Source of the DNA: Slackia sp.
Lineage (GTDB): Bacteria; Actinomycetota; Coriobacteriia; Coriobacteriales; Eggerthellaceae
Length of the DNA: 64,000 bases
Reading direction: 5' to 3'
Assembly (NCBI GenBank): GCA_030527325.1
Contig: JAUNBA010000003.1
Span: forward strand, 99,358 to 163,357
Shown piece after piece: positions 35,821 to 45,160 of the stretch; position 1 is the first letter of the stretch; every line of letters starts with the position of its first letter. A program made the position numbers and the translations under genes. The notes below the pieces were generated by a model. It did not search any database. It was given only the letters and a program-made list of their open reading frames with translations, and was not told where the DNA came from.

Positions 35821-37086
35821 ATGGGTGACAATGTCGTACTGGCGCGCAATACCGAAGACGCGCCGAAGTGCCCGCTGAGCTCTCAGACCGTGGCCTTCTC
35901 GCACTACAACAACATCTCCGCGCAGCTGGGCATCGACCCGGCAACGGGAACGCTTGTGGAAGGCGGGGTGCTCGAGCAGGCGGCGCAGGCGTTCGAGAAT
36001 CTCGAAACCATCGTCGAAAGCATCGGCCACGGCTTGAACGACGTGGCACGCCTGACGGTGTTCGTCAAGGATATCCGCGACATGGACGCCGTCGACGAGG
36101 TTCAGCAGGTGTTTTTCCCGACCTATGCGCCCGCGCGCACCGTCGCTGCCGTGAACGATTTGCCGTTCGGCGCCGCAGTGCAGATCGAGGCCTTGCTGAC
36201 CAACGGCGAAGGCACCATCCCCGGCGAGCCGCAGGCGGGCGACTTGCTCAAGTATGTGAACAATACGCCTAACGCGCCGATGAGCGCCATGTCCACGCAG
36301 ACCGTGGCCTTCTCGCACTACAACAACATCTCCGCGCAGCTGCCGATCGACCCCGTTACCGGCCAGGTGGTCGAAGGCGGCGTCAAGGCTCAGGCCGCCC
36401 AGTGCTTCAAGAACGTCAAGGCCATCCTGAACAGCATCGACGTGCCCTTCGACGATATCGTCAAAATCACGCTGTTCGTGCGCGACCTCGATGACGTGGC
36501 CGCGATCGACGAGGTCTACGCGACCTTCTTCCCCGATTCCGCCATCGCCCGCGCCGTGGCGTACGTGCCCGCCCGCACCGTGGTCGAAGTCGCCGATCTG
36601 CCCTTGCATGCGCGCGTGCAGGTCGAAGCCGTGGTGTCTCACGGAGACGGAACGCCTCCTCAGGCCGTCGAGGACCGTCACGGCCTGATTCTCGAGGCGA
36701 ACAACACCGACGCGGCCCCGCGTTGCGCCATGTCCACGCAGACCGTGGCCTTCTCGCACTACAACAACATCTCCGCGCAGCTGGGCATCGACCCGGTAAC
36801 GGGCGCGCTCGTGGAAGGCGGCGCGCGTGCCGAGGCCGTTCAGGCCCTGAAGAACATCAAGGCCATCATCGAATGCGTCGATCATGTGATGGAGGATGCG
36901 GTGAAGGTGAACATTTACGTGCAAGACCTCGCCGACATGGATGCCGTCAACGAGGCCTACCGGGAGTTTTTCCCCGAGGGCGTTCCCGCGCGCCGCGTGC
37001 TGGGCGTGAATCGTCTGCCGCTTGACGCGCGCGTGCAGATCGACGCCATCTTCGGCAACTTCGAGGGTACGCCCCCGATCGCCTAA
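35821..37086 (+). CDS. Three tandem RidA (YjgF/UK114) domains in one chain
   Basis: The protein has 421 residues made of three RidA domains: about 5-130, 148-275 and 292-420. RidA normally is a trimer of ~128-residue chains that hydrolyses reactive enamine/imine intermediates from PLP enzymes, with active sites between subunits. The substrate-binding Arg is kept in each (PARTV at R106 and R252, PARRV at R391). The later Glu is E123 and E269 in domains 1-2 but Asp408 in domain 3. Domain 2 has an extra ~9 residues around 241-249. A 45-base stretch is identical in all three (35884, 36298, 36738+1). Two PLP aminotransferases are encoded in the window. Confidence 0.92.
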   Translation: MGDNVVLARNTEDAPKCPLSSQTVAFSHYNNISAQLGIDPATGTLVEGGVLEQAAQAFENLETIVESIGHGLNDVARLTVFVKDIRDMDAVDEVQQVFFPTYAPARTVAAVNDLPFGAAVQIEALLTNGEGTIPGEPQAGDLLKYVNNTPNAPMSAMSTQTVAFSHYNNISAQLPIDPVTGQVVEGGVKAQAAQCFKNVKAILNSIDVPFDDIVKITLFVRDLDDVAAIDEVYATFFPDSAIARAVAYVPARTVVEVADLPLHARVQVEAVVSHGDGTPPQAVEDRHGLILEANNTDAAPRCAMSTQTVAFSHYNNISAQLGIDPVTGALVEGGARAEAVQALKNIKAIIECVDHVMEDAVKVNIYVQDLADMDAVNEAYREFFPEGVPARRVLGVNRLPLDARVQIDAIFGNFEGTPPIA

Positions 37087-37142
37087 CGCCGTATCGTCTT
37101 CCGGCGCGCCGTCGAAGCGCATCGGATATGCACGACTCCATG

Positions 37143-37193
37143 CGGGCCGCGCTTTCGAATGCGGGCTTTATGCCTGCGTCGAAGCGCGGCCCG
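37143..37193. terminator. Long hairpin between convergent genes
   Basis: Arms of about 15 bases (CGGGCCGCGCTTTCGA against TCGAAGCGCGGCCCG, one bulge) plus an inner GCGGGC/GCCTGC stem separate the RidA gene from the minus-strand gene at 37213. Confidence 0.75.
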
Positions 37194-37212
37194 TCGCATA
37201 TGGCGGGGCGCT

Positions 37213-37671
37213 TCAGCGCCGCGGCATGCTTTCGAGCATGTCGATGGCGAGGTCGAGCCCGATGGCGATGCACTCGTCGCAGGGAAGAAGGGCGCCGTGG
37301 CATTCGTTTTCCTTGATGTCGGCGCACCTGGTGGCTCCGACGCGTTCGCGAAAGCGCGTCACCATCGAAGCGGAGAGGGCGTACGTGTCCGCCTTGCTCG
37401 TGGGGTCGTGGTATCCGGCGCTGTTCGCGAGTCCTGCGACCATGGCGGCTCCTGCGAGCGCGCCGCAGGTTTCGCTGAAGCCGCCGAACCCGCCGCCGAG
37501 GCCCTCGGCGGCGCGAAAGGCCGTATCGGCGTCGATGCGCACGAACGGCGCGAGCGTGCAGGCCACGCACTGCGCGCAGTTGAAATTACGTTTATGCAGG
37601 TCGATGGCGTGTGCCCGCAGTGCTTCGCGGTCGAATGCGCGCTGTGCGCGCGGATGGCGGTCGTCGGTCAT
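37213..37671 (-). CDS. C_GCAxxG_C_C family putative redox protein
   Basis: The protein has 152 residues. Cysteines fall in the family pattern: FNCAQCVAC near residue 32, ETCGALAG around 68 (the CGAxxG core) and ENECHGALLPCDEC toward the end. The family is described as a putative redox-active or metal-binding protein common in anaerobes; its reaction is not established. The first 25 residues are polar with no signal peptide. The ATG follows GAGGAGGAG. It stands alone, convergent with the RidA gene. Confidence 0.85.
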   Translation of the reverse strand: MTDDRHPRAQRAFDREALRAHAIDLHKRNFNCAQCVACTLAPFVRIDADTAFRAAEGLGGGFGGFSETCGALAGAAMVAGLANSAGYHDPTSKADTYALSASMVTRFRERVGATRCADIKENECHGALLPCDECIAIGLDLAIDMLESMPRR

Positions 37672-37825
37672 GGCTCCTCCTCGTCGTCGGTTTTCAACAT
37701 GGCGCGATTGTAGCGCGCAATCCGTCTTGCCGGCGCGCAGCGCGCGTCCGCGTGCTCCGCGTGTGGACGCCTTCCGTATTTCGGAGGAAACTCGCAGGGA
37801 TTACGCCCCTCTGTGACGAATGGGG

Positions 37826-37831
37826 TACAAT
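37826..37831 (+). promoter_or_regulatory. -10 element of the asp23-nusB operon
   Basis: TACAAT lies 40 bases before the ATG; no good -35 is visible at 16-18 bases. Confidence 0.5.
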
Positions 37832-37870
37832 AACCGGATGCTTGATTAACAACGAGCCGAAAGGACCGTC

Positions 37871-38221
37871 ATGAGCGAAGAGTTGTATGTCGATGGATTG
37901 GGTCTTGCCCCGGGCGTTATGGAAACCATCGTTGCCATCGCCGCGAAAGAGGTCGAAGGCGTCGCGAGCGTAGGAGCTTCCACGTTTTCGGGCATCCGTT
38001 CGCGTTTCGTGTCCAACGCGGCGGCCCAGGGCATCGAAGTCAGCATGAACGACACCGAGGGCGTCGATATCGCGGTGCATATCGACGTGCGCTACGGCAG
38101 GCCCATTCCGGCGGTCGCCGCAGAGGTGCGCGAGGCCGTGGCCGATGCCGTGGTCACGCAGGTCGGCTTCAAGGTGTCGTCGGTCGACGTCTACGTGGAC
38201 GGCATTCGTTTTTCGGCTTAA
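37871..38221 (+). CDS. Asp23/Gls24 family envelope stress protein
   Basis: The protein has 116 residues. The layout GLGLAPGVMETIVAIAAKEVEGVASVG followed by a beta-rich VDIAVHIDVRYGRPIPAVAAEVR stretch is the Asp23 (DUF322) fold. These cytoplasmic proteins associate with the membrane in staphylococci and act in envelope stress; their exact role is unclear. The start follows AAAGGA. It leads a tight operon with nusB (24 bases on), xseB, dxs and tlyA. Confidence 0.92.
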   Translation: MSEELYVDGLGLAPGVMETIVAIAAKEVEGVASVGASTFSGIRSRFVSNAAAQGIEVSMNDTEGVDIAVHIDVRYGRPIPAVAAEVREAVADAVVTQVGFKVSSVDVYVDGIRFSA

Positions 38222-38245
38222 AGAACGTATAGGGATAGGGAATAC

Positions 38246-38719
38246 ATGAAACGTCACGAGCGTACGTTGGCGCGCCGCTGCGCGCTGCAGGTCTTGTACC
38301 AGGGCGAAATACTGAACAAGCCGGCCGACCAGGTTATCGAAGAGGGCCTGGTCCCCGATGAGGCCGGCATGGGCGATTACGCCCGTATGCTGGTCTTGGG
38401 CGTCTGCGCGCACCGATCCGAGCTCGACGGCCTTATCACGCGCAGCTCGCAGAATTGGTCGATCGACCGCATGCCGGTGGTCGACCGTTCCATCCTGCGC
38501 CTCGCGGCCTTCGAGATGGAATACGTCGACGATGTTCCCGTGTCCGTTTCCATCAACGAGGCGGTCGAGCTGGCCAAGGAGTTCGGCGGCGAAGACGACT
38601 CCCATCGATTCGTCAACGGCATTCTGGGACGCATCGCCCGCGACGGCGAGACCGCGGCATCGAACGAAGACGCCGGCCGGCCCTCCTGCGCCGATGCCTG
38701 CGACGAGGCGTCCGCCTAG
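38246..38719 (+). CDS. nusB: Transcription antitermination factor NusB
   Basis: The protein has 157 residues. The start RTLARRCALQVLYQGE, then MPVVDRSILRLAAFEM and VSVSINEAVELAKEFG, ending in FVNGILGRIAR, is textbook NusB. It binds boxA RNA with NusE in rRNA transcription antitermination. The last ~20 residues are an extra polar tail. It sits second in the asp23 operon and ends 5 bases before xseB. Confidence 0.97.
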   Translation: MKRHERTLARRCALQVLYQGEILNKPADQVIEEGLVPDEAGMGDYARMLVLGVCAHRSELDGLITRSSQNWSIDRMPVVDRSILRLAAFEMEYVDDVPVSVSINEAVELAKEFGGEDDSHRFVNGILGRIARDGETAASNEDAGRPSCADACDEASA

Positions 38720-38724
38720 CGTCC

Positions 38725-38928
38725 ATGGTCGATCAGACGCATCGGAGCTTTTCCGATATTCGCGACCGTCTCGATGAAATCGCCGCGTGCGTGCGCGACG
38801 ACGCCACTTCGCTCGACGCGGCTCTCGATCTATACGACGAGGCGGTCGAGCTGGGCATGCAGGCCGTAGAGCTCATCGAGGCGGCCGATGCAGAAAGCCG
38901 CGATCGCACTTCGCGCGGTGATGAATAG
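38725..38928 (+). CDS. xseB: Exodeoxyribonuclease VII small subunit
   Basis: The protein has 67 residues. FSDIRDRLDEIAACVRDDATSLDAALDLYDEAVELG is the conserved XseB helical pair. The start at 38725 was chosen because it lies 5 bases after nusB and gives the usual length. The large subunit gene xseA is not in the window. XseB joins XseA in degrading single-stranded DNA to acid-insoluble oligonucleotides. The preceding coding region supplies the only, weak, ribosome site, so it is probably translated by coupling. Confidence 0.9.
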   Translation: MVDQTHRSFSDIRDRLDEIAACVRDDATSLDAALDLYDEAVELGMQAVELIEAADAESRDRTSRGDE

Positions 38929-38973
38929 ACGTTGCTACGAACCGCATGGCGGATTATCGCAAAGGCTGGATAT

Positions 38974-40872
38974 ATGGAAGACCGCATTCTCGACATGATA
39001 ACGTCTCCCGCCGATCTCAAGCTCCTCACCGATGAGGAGCTTGCCATTCTGGCATCCGAGATACGCGAGCAGATCCTTGAGACCACCTCGAAAAACGGCG
39101 GGCATGTCGCTCCGAGCCTCGGCGTGGTCGAGCTTACGCTGGCATGCCACAGCCTGCTCGATTGCCCCAAAGACAAGCTTTTGTTCGACGTGGGCCATCA
39201 ATCGTATGCGCACAAGCTGGTCACGGGTCGCCTGGATGCGTTCGACACCTTGCGTCAGTACAAGGGCATGTCGGGGTTTCCGAAGGCGGCCGAAAGCGTC
39301 TACGACGTGCATCCGTCGGGCCATGCGTCCGATTCGGTGTCGGTGGCGCTCGGCCTTGCCATGGCGCGCGATTTGCGCGGAACCGACGAGAAAATCGTCA
39401 CCATCATCGGCGACGCGTCGCTGTCGGGCGGCATGGCGTTCGAGGCGCTCAACCATGCGGGCCAGCTGCAGACGCCCATGGTGGTCATCCTCAACGATAA
39501 CGAGATGTCCATTTCGCGCAACGTGGGGGCGCTGGCCAAGTATCTGGGCCATAAACGCGCCTCGCACGAGTACACCCAGGCGCGCGACGGCATTCAAAGC
39601 GCGCTGGAGGCGCAGGGGGATTGGGGCCGCGGCCTGGTCGATTTCGGCCGCAACGTGAAAGACTCCATCAAACAGATGATCATTCCCGACGAGATGATCT
39701 TCGAGAAGCTCGGGTTTTTATGCACGGCTCCCGTTCCCGGGCACGACATCGCCGCGCTGAAGCATACGCTCGGCGTGGTCTTGGAGGCCGAGGTGCCCGT
39801 GCTGATGCATGTGGTCACCAAGAAGGGCATGGGCTACGAGCCCGCCGAACGTCGCCCCGATGTCTTCCACGGCGTGGGCCCGTTCGACCTGGCTACCGGC
39901 GAAGTGAAGAAATCGTCTTCCGGCGCGCCGAAATACACGAGCGTGTTCGGCAACGCGTTGCTGCGCGAGGCCGCCGCCGACGAGGATATCGTGGCCATCA
40001 CGGCGGCCATGAAGGACGGCACGGGACTTGCGGCGTTCGCCGACAAGTACCCGAAGCGCTTCATCGATACGGGCATCGCCGAAGAACATGCCGTGGCGCT
40101 TGCCAGCGGTCTTGCCATCGGCGGCAAAAAGCCCGTCGTGGCCATCTACTCCACCTTCATGCAGCGCGCGGTCGATCAAATGGTCATCAACAACGCGCTG
40201 CCCGATCTTGATGTGGTGTTCTGTCTCGACCGCGCGGGCCTGGTGGGCGATGACGGCCCCACGCATCACGGCGTGTTCGATATCGTGTATACGCGTATGA
40301 TTCCGCATATGAAGGTCATGGCGCCTTCCGACGAAGCCGAATTGGTGCATATGCTGCATACGGCCCTTTCGCTGCACGGCCCGGTCGCGTTGCGCTACCC
40401 GCGCGGCGAGGCCCGCGGCGTCGAACTGCCCGAAACCCCGCAGATTCTCGAAGTGGGTAAATCGCGCACCACGCGCGAAGGCCATGGTGCGGCCATCCTG
40501 GCGTTCGGCCGCATGGTGCAGGAGGCCGAGGGCGCATCCGACATCCTGGCCGCCGAAGGCATCGGCGTGCGCGTGGTGGACATGCGTTGGATCAAACCGT
40601 TCGACGAAGAAGCCGTGCGCGCCGCCGCCGAGGAGTGCCGTTTGGTATTGACGGCCGAAGAGGGCGTCGTCGAGGGCGGCGTCGGCCAGGGCATTCTCGA
40701 AGCGCTGGCCTCTGATCCTCCGGCGCATATGCCGCCGGTTTTGACGCTCGGCATTCCCGATCGTTTCGTCAGCCAGGGCAAAGTGCCTCTGCTGCACAAG
40801 GAAGTGGGCCTCGATGCCGAAAGCATGGCGAACCGCATTCGCGAAAAGCTCGCGTCCATGAAGCAGGCCTAG
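38974..40872 (+). CDS. dxs: 1-deoxy-D-xylulose-5-phosphate synthase
   Basis: The protein has 632 residues. DXS condenses pyruvate and glyceraldehyde-3-phosphate with thiamine diphosphate, the first step of the MEP isoprenoid pathway. Landmarks are FDVGHQSYAHKLVTGR, the GDASLSGGMAFEALNHAG segment of the ThDP/Mg site, FHGVGPFDLATG, GIAEEHAVALASGLA, DRAGLVGDDGPTHHGVFD and RYPRG. The ATG at 38974 is preceded by AAAGG and fits the family N-terminus (ILDMITSPADLK). It follows xseB by 45 bases. Pyruvate use links it to central metabolism. Confidence 0.97.
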   Translation: MEDRILDMITSPADLKLLTDEELAILASEIREQILETTSKNGGHVAPSLGVVELTLACHSLLDCPKDKLLFDVGHQSYAHKLVTGRLDAFDTLRQYKGMSGFPKAAESVYDVHPSGHASDSVSVALGLAMARDLRGTDEKIVTIIGDASLSGGMAFEALNHAGQLQTPMVVILNDNEMSISRNVGALAKYLGHKRASHEYTQARDGIQSALEAQGDWGRGLVDFGRNVKDSIKQMIIPDEMIFEKLGFLCTAPVPGHDIAALKHTLGVVLEAEVPVLMHVVTKKGMGYEPAERRPDVFHGVGPFDLATGEVKKSSSGAPKYTSVFGNALLREAAADEDIVAITAAMKDGTGLAAFADKYPKRFIDTGIAEEHAVALASGLAIGGKKPVVAIYSTFMQRAVDQMVINNALPDLDVVFCLDRAGLVGDDGPTHHGVFDIVYTRMIPHMKVMAPSDEAELVHMLHTALSLHGPVALRYPRGEARGVELPETPQILEVGKSRTTREGHGAAILAFGRMVQEAEGASDILAAEGIGVRVVDMRWIKPFDEEAVRAAAEECRLVLTAEEGVVEGGVGQGILEALASDPPAHMPPVLTLGIPDRFVSQGKVPLLHKEVGLDAESMANRIREKLASMKQA

Positions 40873-40933
40873 GGCGCCGAATACGGCATCGTGCCGCATT
40901 CGTTTCCTTCAGCATTACGAAGAAAGGTTCGCC

Positions 40934-41740
40934 GTGTCGAATCGTGAATCCAACGAAGCGGGTACGTCGCGTCTCGCGCGCAAGGCCAAGCCGAAGAAGC
41001 TGCGCCTCGACGACCTGTTGGTCGAGCTGGGCTATTTCGACGATCGCGGCCAGGCGCTGCGCGCCGTGCTGGCTCACGAGGTGCGCGTCGACGACGTGTA
41101 TCCCACGAGCGCGGCCGTGATGGTGCGCGAGAACGCCGATGTGTTCGTGCGCAACAGGCGCGCGTTCGTCAGCCGCGGCGGACATAAGCTGCAAGGCGCC
41201 TTAGACGCCTTCGGGCAGAACGTGGAAGGCGCGCGCTGCATCGACATCGGCAGCTCGACGGGCGGCTTCACCGACTGCCTTTTGCAGGCGGGCGCGAAAA
41301 GCGTGGCGTGCGTCGATGTGAATTACGGGCAGCTTGCGTGGAAACTGCGCGAAGATCCGCGCGTTTCCGTGTTCGAGCGCACCAACATCAAGGCGGCTTC
41401 GCCCGAGGAATTGGGCGCGCCGTTCGACGTGCTGGCGGCCGATCTGTCGTTCATCGGCCTGGCGGGGCTGGCTCCTGTGTTCGCGGCGCTGTGTGCGCAG
41501 GGCAGCGTGGTGCTCGCGCTGATCAAGCCGCAGTTCGAAAGCGCCCACGACGAAACCGACCGCGGAATCGTGCGCGACGAGGCGGTGCGCCTGCGCGTGG
41601 TCGAAGAGGTGAAGGAGGCCTTTGCGGCGCAGGGCTTCGCTATCGCAGGCGTGGTGGAAAGCCCCATCAAGGGCGCTCAGGGCAATGTGGAATACATCGT
41701 GAAGGCCGTTTACGAAGGGCACGCTCCCGGCGGCGAATAG
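40934..41740 (+). CDS. tlyA: TlyA family rRNA 2'-O-methyltransferase / hemolysin-like protein
   Basis: The protein has 268 residues and starts at a GTG after GAAAGG. An S4 RNA-binding domain (KLRLDDLLVELGYFDDRGQA) leads into KLQGALDAF and the SAM-binding DIGSSTGGFTDCLLQ. ADLSFIGL and LIKPQFE follow, the KDKE-type methyltransferase layout of TlyA. Homologues methylate 16S and 23S rRNA 2'-hydroxyls, which makes ribosomes sensitive to capreomycin. It is the last gene of the asp23-dxs group; a promoter for rpsB follows. Confidence 0.93.
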   Translation: MSNRESNEAGTSRLARKAKPKKLRLDDLLVELGYFDDRGQALRAVLAHEVRVDDVYPTSAAVMVRENADVFVRNRRAFVSRGGHKLQGALDAFGQNVEGARCIDIGSSTGGFTDCLLQAGAKSVACVDVNYGQLAWKLREDPRVSVFERTNIKAASPEELGAPFDVLAADLSFIGLAGLAPVFAALCAQGSVVLALIKPQFESAHDETDRGIVRDEAVRLRVVEEVKEAFAAQGFAIAGVVESPIKGAQGNVEYIVKAVYEGHAPGGE

Positions 41741-41804
41741 CGCGGCATTTCGCGTGCATGCTCCGGTCTTTTCGTATGCGATCGAACGCGCTTCCAAATA
41801 ATCC

Positions 41805-41832
41805 TTGCATCGCTTACGGCGAATCGTATAAT
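41805..41832 (+). promoter_or_regulatory. Promoter of rpsB-tsf
   Basis: TTGCAT (41805-41810), 16-base spacer, TATAAT (41827-41832). The ~108-base leader before rpsB contains a G-rich stretch (41900-41915). Confidence 0.82.
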
Positions 41833-41947
41833 AGCGAAGTTTCTATATTTCACATGCTTGCGTGACTCGCCCACCGCGAGTGGCCGTCGAAAAAGGCTGC
41901 GGGGGCGGGGGTGACCGCAGGCAGAGGTTTAACGAATGGAGATTGCA

Positions 41948-42703
41948 ATGGCGAAAGTCAGCATCAAGAGCCTGCTCGACGCAGGTGCTCATTTCGGTCA
42001 TCAGACCCGTCGCTGGAACCCCAAGATGAAGCCCTACATCTTCGGCAACCGCGGCGACATCTACATCATCGACCTGAAGAAGACCCTGATCGGTCTCGAC
42101 CAGTCCTACACCTTCGTTGAGAACGTCGCCAAGAAGGGCGGCACCGTGCTCTTCGTCGGTACCAAGAAGCAGGCTCAGGAAGCCATCGCCGCTCAGGCCG
42201 ACCGCTGCGGCATGCCCTATGTGAACGCTCGTTGGCTCGGCGGCATGCTGACCAACTTCGTCACCATCCGCTCCCGCGTCGCCCGCATGGAAGAGCTGGA
42301 GGCCATGGAGGCCGACGGCCGCATGGAGGTCCTGCCCAAGAAGGAGCAGATCCTGCTGCGCAAGGAACTCGCCAAGCTGCAGACCAACCTCAACGGCATC
42401 CGCAACATGAAGACCATCCCCGATGCGATCTTCGTCGTCGACACCAACCGCGAGCAGCTCGCCATCCATGAGGCCAAGCGTCTCGGCATCCCCGTGGTCG
42501 GCACGCTCGACACCAACTGCGATCCCGACGACGTCGAGTACGGCATTCCCGCAAACGACGACGCTATCCGCTCCGTCGACCTGCTCTGCACCTTCGTGGC
42601 AGACGCCGTGATCGCCGCTACCGGCGCTCCGGTCATCGAGGAGCAGATGGCCGCCGAGGCCGAGGCTGCCGAGGCCGCTGCCGAGGCTGTCGCTGCCGAA
42701 TAA
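41948..42703 (+). CDS. rpsB: 30S ribosomal protein S2
   Basis: The protein has 251 residues. The start at 41948 has GGAG 6 bases upstream and gives the family N-terminus ([19 protein letters not shown]). Other landmarks are [37 protein letters not shown] and [20 protein letters not shown]. An alternative ATG lies 12 bases upstream. The C-terminus is an Ala/Glu tail. It is co-transcribed with tsf, as in most bacteria, and codon use is strongly C-ending, as expected for a highly expressed gene. Confidence 0.98.
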   Translation: MAKVSIKSLLDAGAHFGHQTRRWNPKMKPYIFGNRGDIYIIDLKKTLIGLDQSYTFVENVAKKGGTVLFVGTKKQAQEAIAAQADRCGMPYVNARWLGGMLTNFVTIRSRVARMEELEAMEADGRMEVLPKKEQILLRKELAKLQTNLNGIRNMKTIPDAIFVVDTNREQLAIHEAKRLGIPVVGTLDTNCDPDDVEYGIPANDDAIRSVDLLCTFVADAVIAATGAPVIEEQMAAEAEAAEAAAEAVAAE

Positions 42704-42724
42704 GCCAGCTATCAGTGATACCGA

Positions 42725-42753
42725 CGGTCTTTCAGGTCTTTCCTGGAAGACCG
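42725..42753 (+). promoter_or_regulatory. Hairpin between rpsB and tsf
   Basis: Twelve-base arms CGGTCTTTCAGG/CCTGGAAGACCG (one wobble) with a 5-base loop and no T-run. It is probably a processing or partial attenuation element setting the S2:EF-Ts ratio. Confidence 0.6.
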
Positions 42754-42778
42754 CCCTTGGATAGGAAGGAATTTCCCC

Positions 42779-43639
42779 ATGGCTAACATTACCGCCGCTA
42801 TGGTTAAAGAGCTCCGCGAGATGACCGGCGCAGGCATGATGGAGTGCAAGAAGGCCCTGGTCGAGGCCGAAGGCGATATGGACAAGGCCGTCGACGTGCT
42901 GCGCACCCGCGGTCTGGCTGCCGTCGCCAAGAAGGCCGGCCGTGCCACCAACGAGGGCACCGTCATGGCGCTCGTTTCCGACGACGCCACCACCGGCGCC
43001 GTGGTCGAGCTCAACTGCGAGACCGACTTCGTCGGCATGAACGAGAAGTTCAAGGCATATGCCGAGAAGGTCGCTCGCGCCGCGCTGGCCGCCAAGCCCG
43101 CCGACATGGACGCGCTCAAGGCCGCCGAGGTCGACGGCGAGACTGTCGAGGCCGTCGTCACCGACTGCATCCACGTGATGGGCGAGAACACCCAGCTGGC
43201 ACGCTTCGCCGTCGTCGAGGCGGGCGCCGTGTCCTCCTACATCCACATGGGCGGCAAGATCGGCGTTCTGGTGTCCTTCGACATCGACGGCGTCGATGCT
43301 TCCTCCGACGAGTTCAAACAGTACGGCCGCGATGTCGCTATGCAGGTCGCCGCTGTCGCTCCCATCGCCGCTAACCGCGACCAGGTCGATCCTGCCGTCG
43401 TCGAGCATGAGATGGGCATCTACAAGGCTCAGGCCGCCGAGTCCGGCAAGCCCGAGGCCATCCAGGAGAAGATGGCTGCAGGCCGTCTGGAGAAGTTCTT
43501 CAAGGAGCAGTGCCTCACCGAGCAGGCATTCGTGAAGAACCCGGATCAGACCATCGCTCAGTACACCGACGAGGTCGCCAAGAAGCTCGGCGGCTCCATC
43601 AAGGTCGTCGACTTCAAGCGCTTCGCGCTGGGCGAGTAA
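42779..43639 (+). CDS. tsf: Translation elongation factor Ts
   Basis: The protein has 286 residues. ITAAMVKELREMTGAGMMECKKAL is the conserved N-terminal UBA-like domain, and the NCETDFVGMNEKFKAYA segment is the EF-Tu-contacting core. The C-terminal DQTIAQYTDEVAKKLG is the usual end. It exchanges GDP for GTP on EF-Tu. The start follows AGGAAGG. It is second in the rpsB operon and followed by a terminator. Confidence 0.98.
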   Translation: MANITAAMVKELREMTGAGMMECKKALVEAEGDMDKAVDVLRTRGLAAVAKKAGRATNEGTVMALVSDDATTGAVVELNCETDFVGMNEKFKAYAEKVARAALAAKPADMDALKAAEVDGETVEAVVTDCIHVMGENTQLARFAVVEAGAVSSYIHMGGKIGVLVSFDIDGVDASSDEFKQYGRDVAMQVAAVAPIAANRDQVDPAVVEHEMGIYKAQAAESGKPEAIQEKMAAGRLEKFFKEQCLTEQAFVKNPDQTIAQYTDEVAKKLGGSIKVVDFKRFALGE

Positions 43640-43747
43640 TCGCGTCGGCCGATCTGGTCGTGCGGACAAGCGCCCCGTGGCGCGTCCTGTGCGATCGGGT
43701 GTGTTTTTCGAGAGGGCTGAGGCCTTTTCGGCACTATGGTTTTATGG

Positions 43748-43790
43748 AAGGGTTGGGGCCGAAGGCTTCAACCCTTTCTTTGTTTTTGGG
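43748..43790 (+). terminator. Intrinsic terminator after tsf
   Basis: AAGGGTTG/CAACCCTT arms with an inner GCC/GGC pair, followed by TCTTTGTTTTTG. Confidence 0.85.
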
Positions 43791-43861
43791 ACAATGCTGC
43801 TGCATATTGTGCTACCGAGGCCGCGTACGCGGCTTCCGTTATAGAAAAGAGGAGCGACACC

Positions 43862-45145
43862 ATGGCGAAAGAGATGATCGTCGTAGAGGGCGGCACGCCG
43901 CTTGCGGGCGAAGTGCGCGTTTCGGGCGCGAAGAATTCGGCCTTGAAGCTGATCGCGGCTTCCATCCTCGGCGCCGGCGAGAGCGTCATCCACAACGTGC
44001 CGCTTATTTCCGATATCGCGGTCATGGCGAAGGTGCTCGAAACGCTGGGCGCTCGCGTACAGCGCGACGACCATAGCCTGACCATCGACACCTCGTCGGT
44101 CGACACGTGGGAAACGCCGTACGAGCTTGTTTCGAAGATGCGCGCGTCCATCTCGGTGCTTGGTCCTTTGGTGGCGCGTTTCGGCCGTGCGCGCGTGGCC
44201 ATGCCCGGCGGCTGCAATCTGGGCGCTCGCAAAATCGACATGCACATGGTGGGCATGGAGGCGCTGGGCGTCCATTTCGAGACCGATCACGGCTATATCG
44301 AGGCGAGCACGCCGCATGGCCTGCACGGCGCGTACGTGGCGCTCGATTTCCCCAGCGTGGGCGCGACCGAGAACACCATGATGTGCGCGGTGACCGCCCA
44401 GGGCGAGACGATCATCGAAAACGCCGCCCGCGAGCCGGAAATCGAAGATTTGGCCGACATGCTGAACGCTATGGGCGCCCGTATCAGCGGCGCGGGATCG
44501 CCGACGATCGTCGTCGAGGGCGTCGATCCTTCGGCGTTGCATCCGTGCGTGCATACCACGGTCGGCGACCGCATCGAAGCCGGCACGTTTTTGGTCGCCG
44601 GTGCCATGACGGGAGGCCCCGTCACGGTGCGCGGCATCGAGCCCGGCTTTTTGCGCATGGCTCTCATGAAGCTGCATGCCATGGGCTGCTCGATCGATAT
44701 CGGCGATGATTCCATCACGCTTTCCCGCACGGAGCCGCTGCGCGCCATCGACATCCAGACATTGCCGCATCCCGGTTTCCCGACCGATTTGCAGGCGCAG
44801 TTCATGCTGCTCGCCGCCATCGCGCAGGGTAATTCGGTCATCACCGAGAATGTCTTTGAAAACCGCTTCATGTTCGCCGACGAGATCGGCCGCATGGGTG
44901 CGCGCGTGACCATCGAGGACCATCATGCCATCGTCGAGGGCGTCCCGTCGCTCGAGGGTACCGATGTGAAGGCGACCGATTTGCGCTGCGGCGCGGCTCT
45001 CGTGCTCGCGGGCATTTTCGCCGAAGGCACGACGCGCGTGCATAAGGTGTACCACATCGACCGCGGATACGAAGACTACGTCGGCAAGCTCGCTGCTCTC
45101 GGCGCCCGTCTGCATCGGGAAGTCGACGAGGATATCGACTGGTAG
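43862..45145 (+). CDS. murA: UDP-N-acetylglucosamine 1-carboxyvinyltransferase
   Basis: The protein has 427 residues. It transfers enolpyruvate from PEP to UDP-GlcNAc, the first committed step of peptidoglycan synthesis. Landmarks are GEVRVSGAKNSALKL (Lys for substrate), PGGCNLGARKID with the catalytic Cys118 that fosfomycin would modify, and HPGFPTDLQAQFM near the end. The ATG at 43862 has AGAGGAG upstream; an open frame extends 126 bases further but lacks conserved residues. It follows the tsf terminator and precedes an LCP cell-wall gene. Confidence 0.97.
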   Translation: MAKEMIVVEGGTPLAGEVRVSGAKNSALKLIAASILGAGESVIHNVPLISDIAVMAKVLETLGARVQRDDHSLTIDTSSVDTWETPYELVSKMRASISVLGPLVARFGRARVAMPGGCNLGARKIDMHMVGMEALGVHFETDHGYIEASTPHGLHGAYVALDFPSVGATENTMMCAVTAQGETIIENAAREPEIEDLADMLNAMGARISGAGSPTIVVEGVDPSALHPCVHTTVGDRIEAGTFLVAGAMTGGPVTVRGIEPGFLRMALMKLHAMGCSIDIGDDSITLSRTEPLRAIDIQTLPHPGFPTDLQAQFMLLAAIAQGNSVITENVFENRFMFADEIGRMGARVTIEDHHAIVEGVPSLEGTDVKATDLRCGAALVLAGIFAEGTTRVHKVYHIDRGYEDYVGKLAALGARLHREVDEDIDW

Positions 45146-45160
45146 TTCGGAGCGGTTCAT

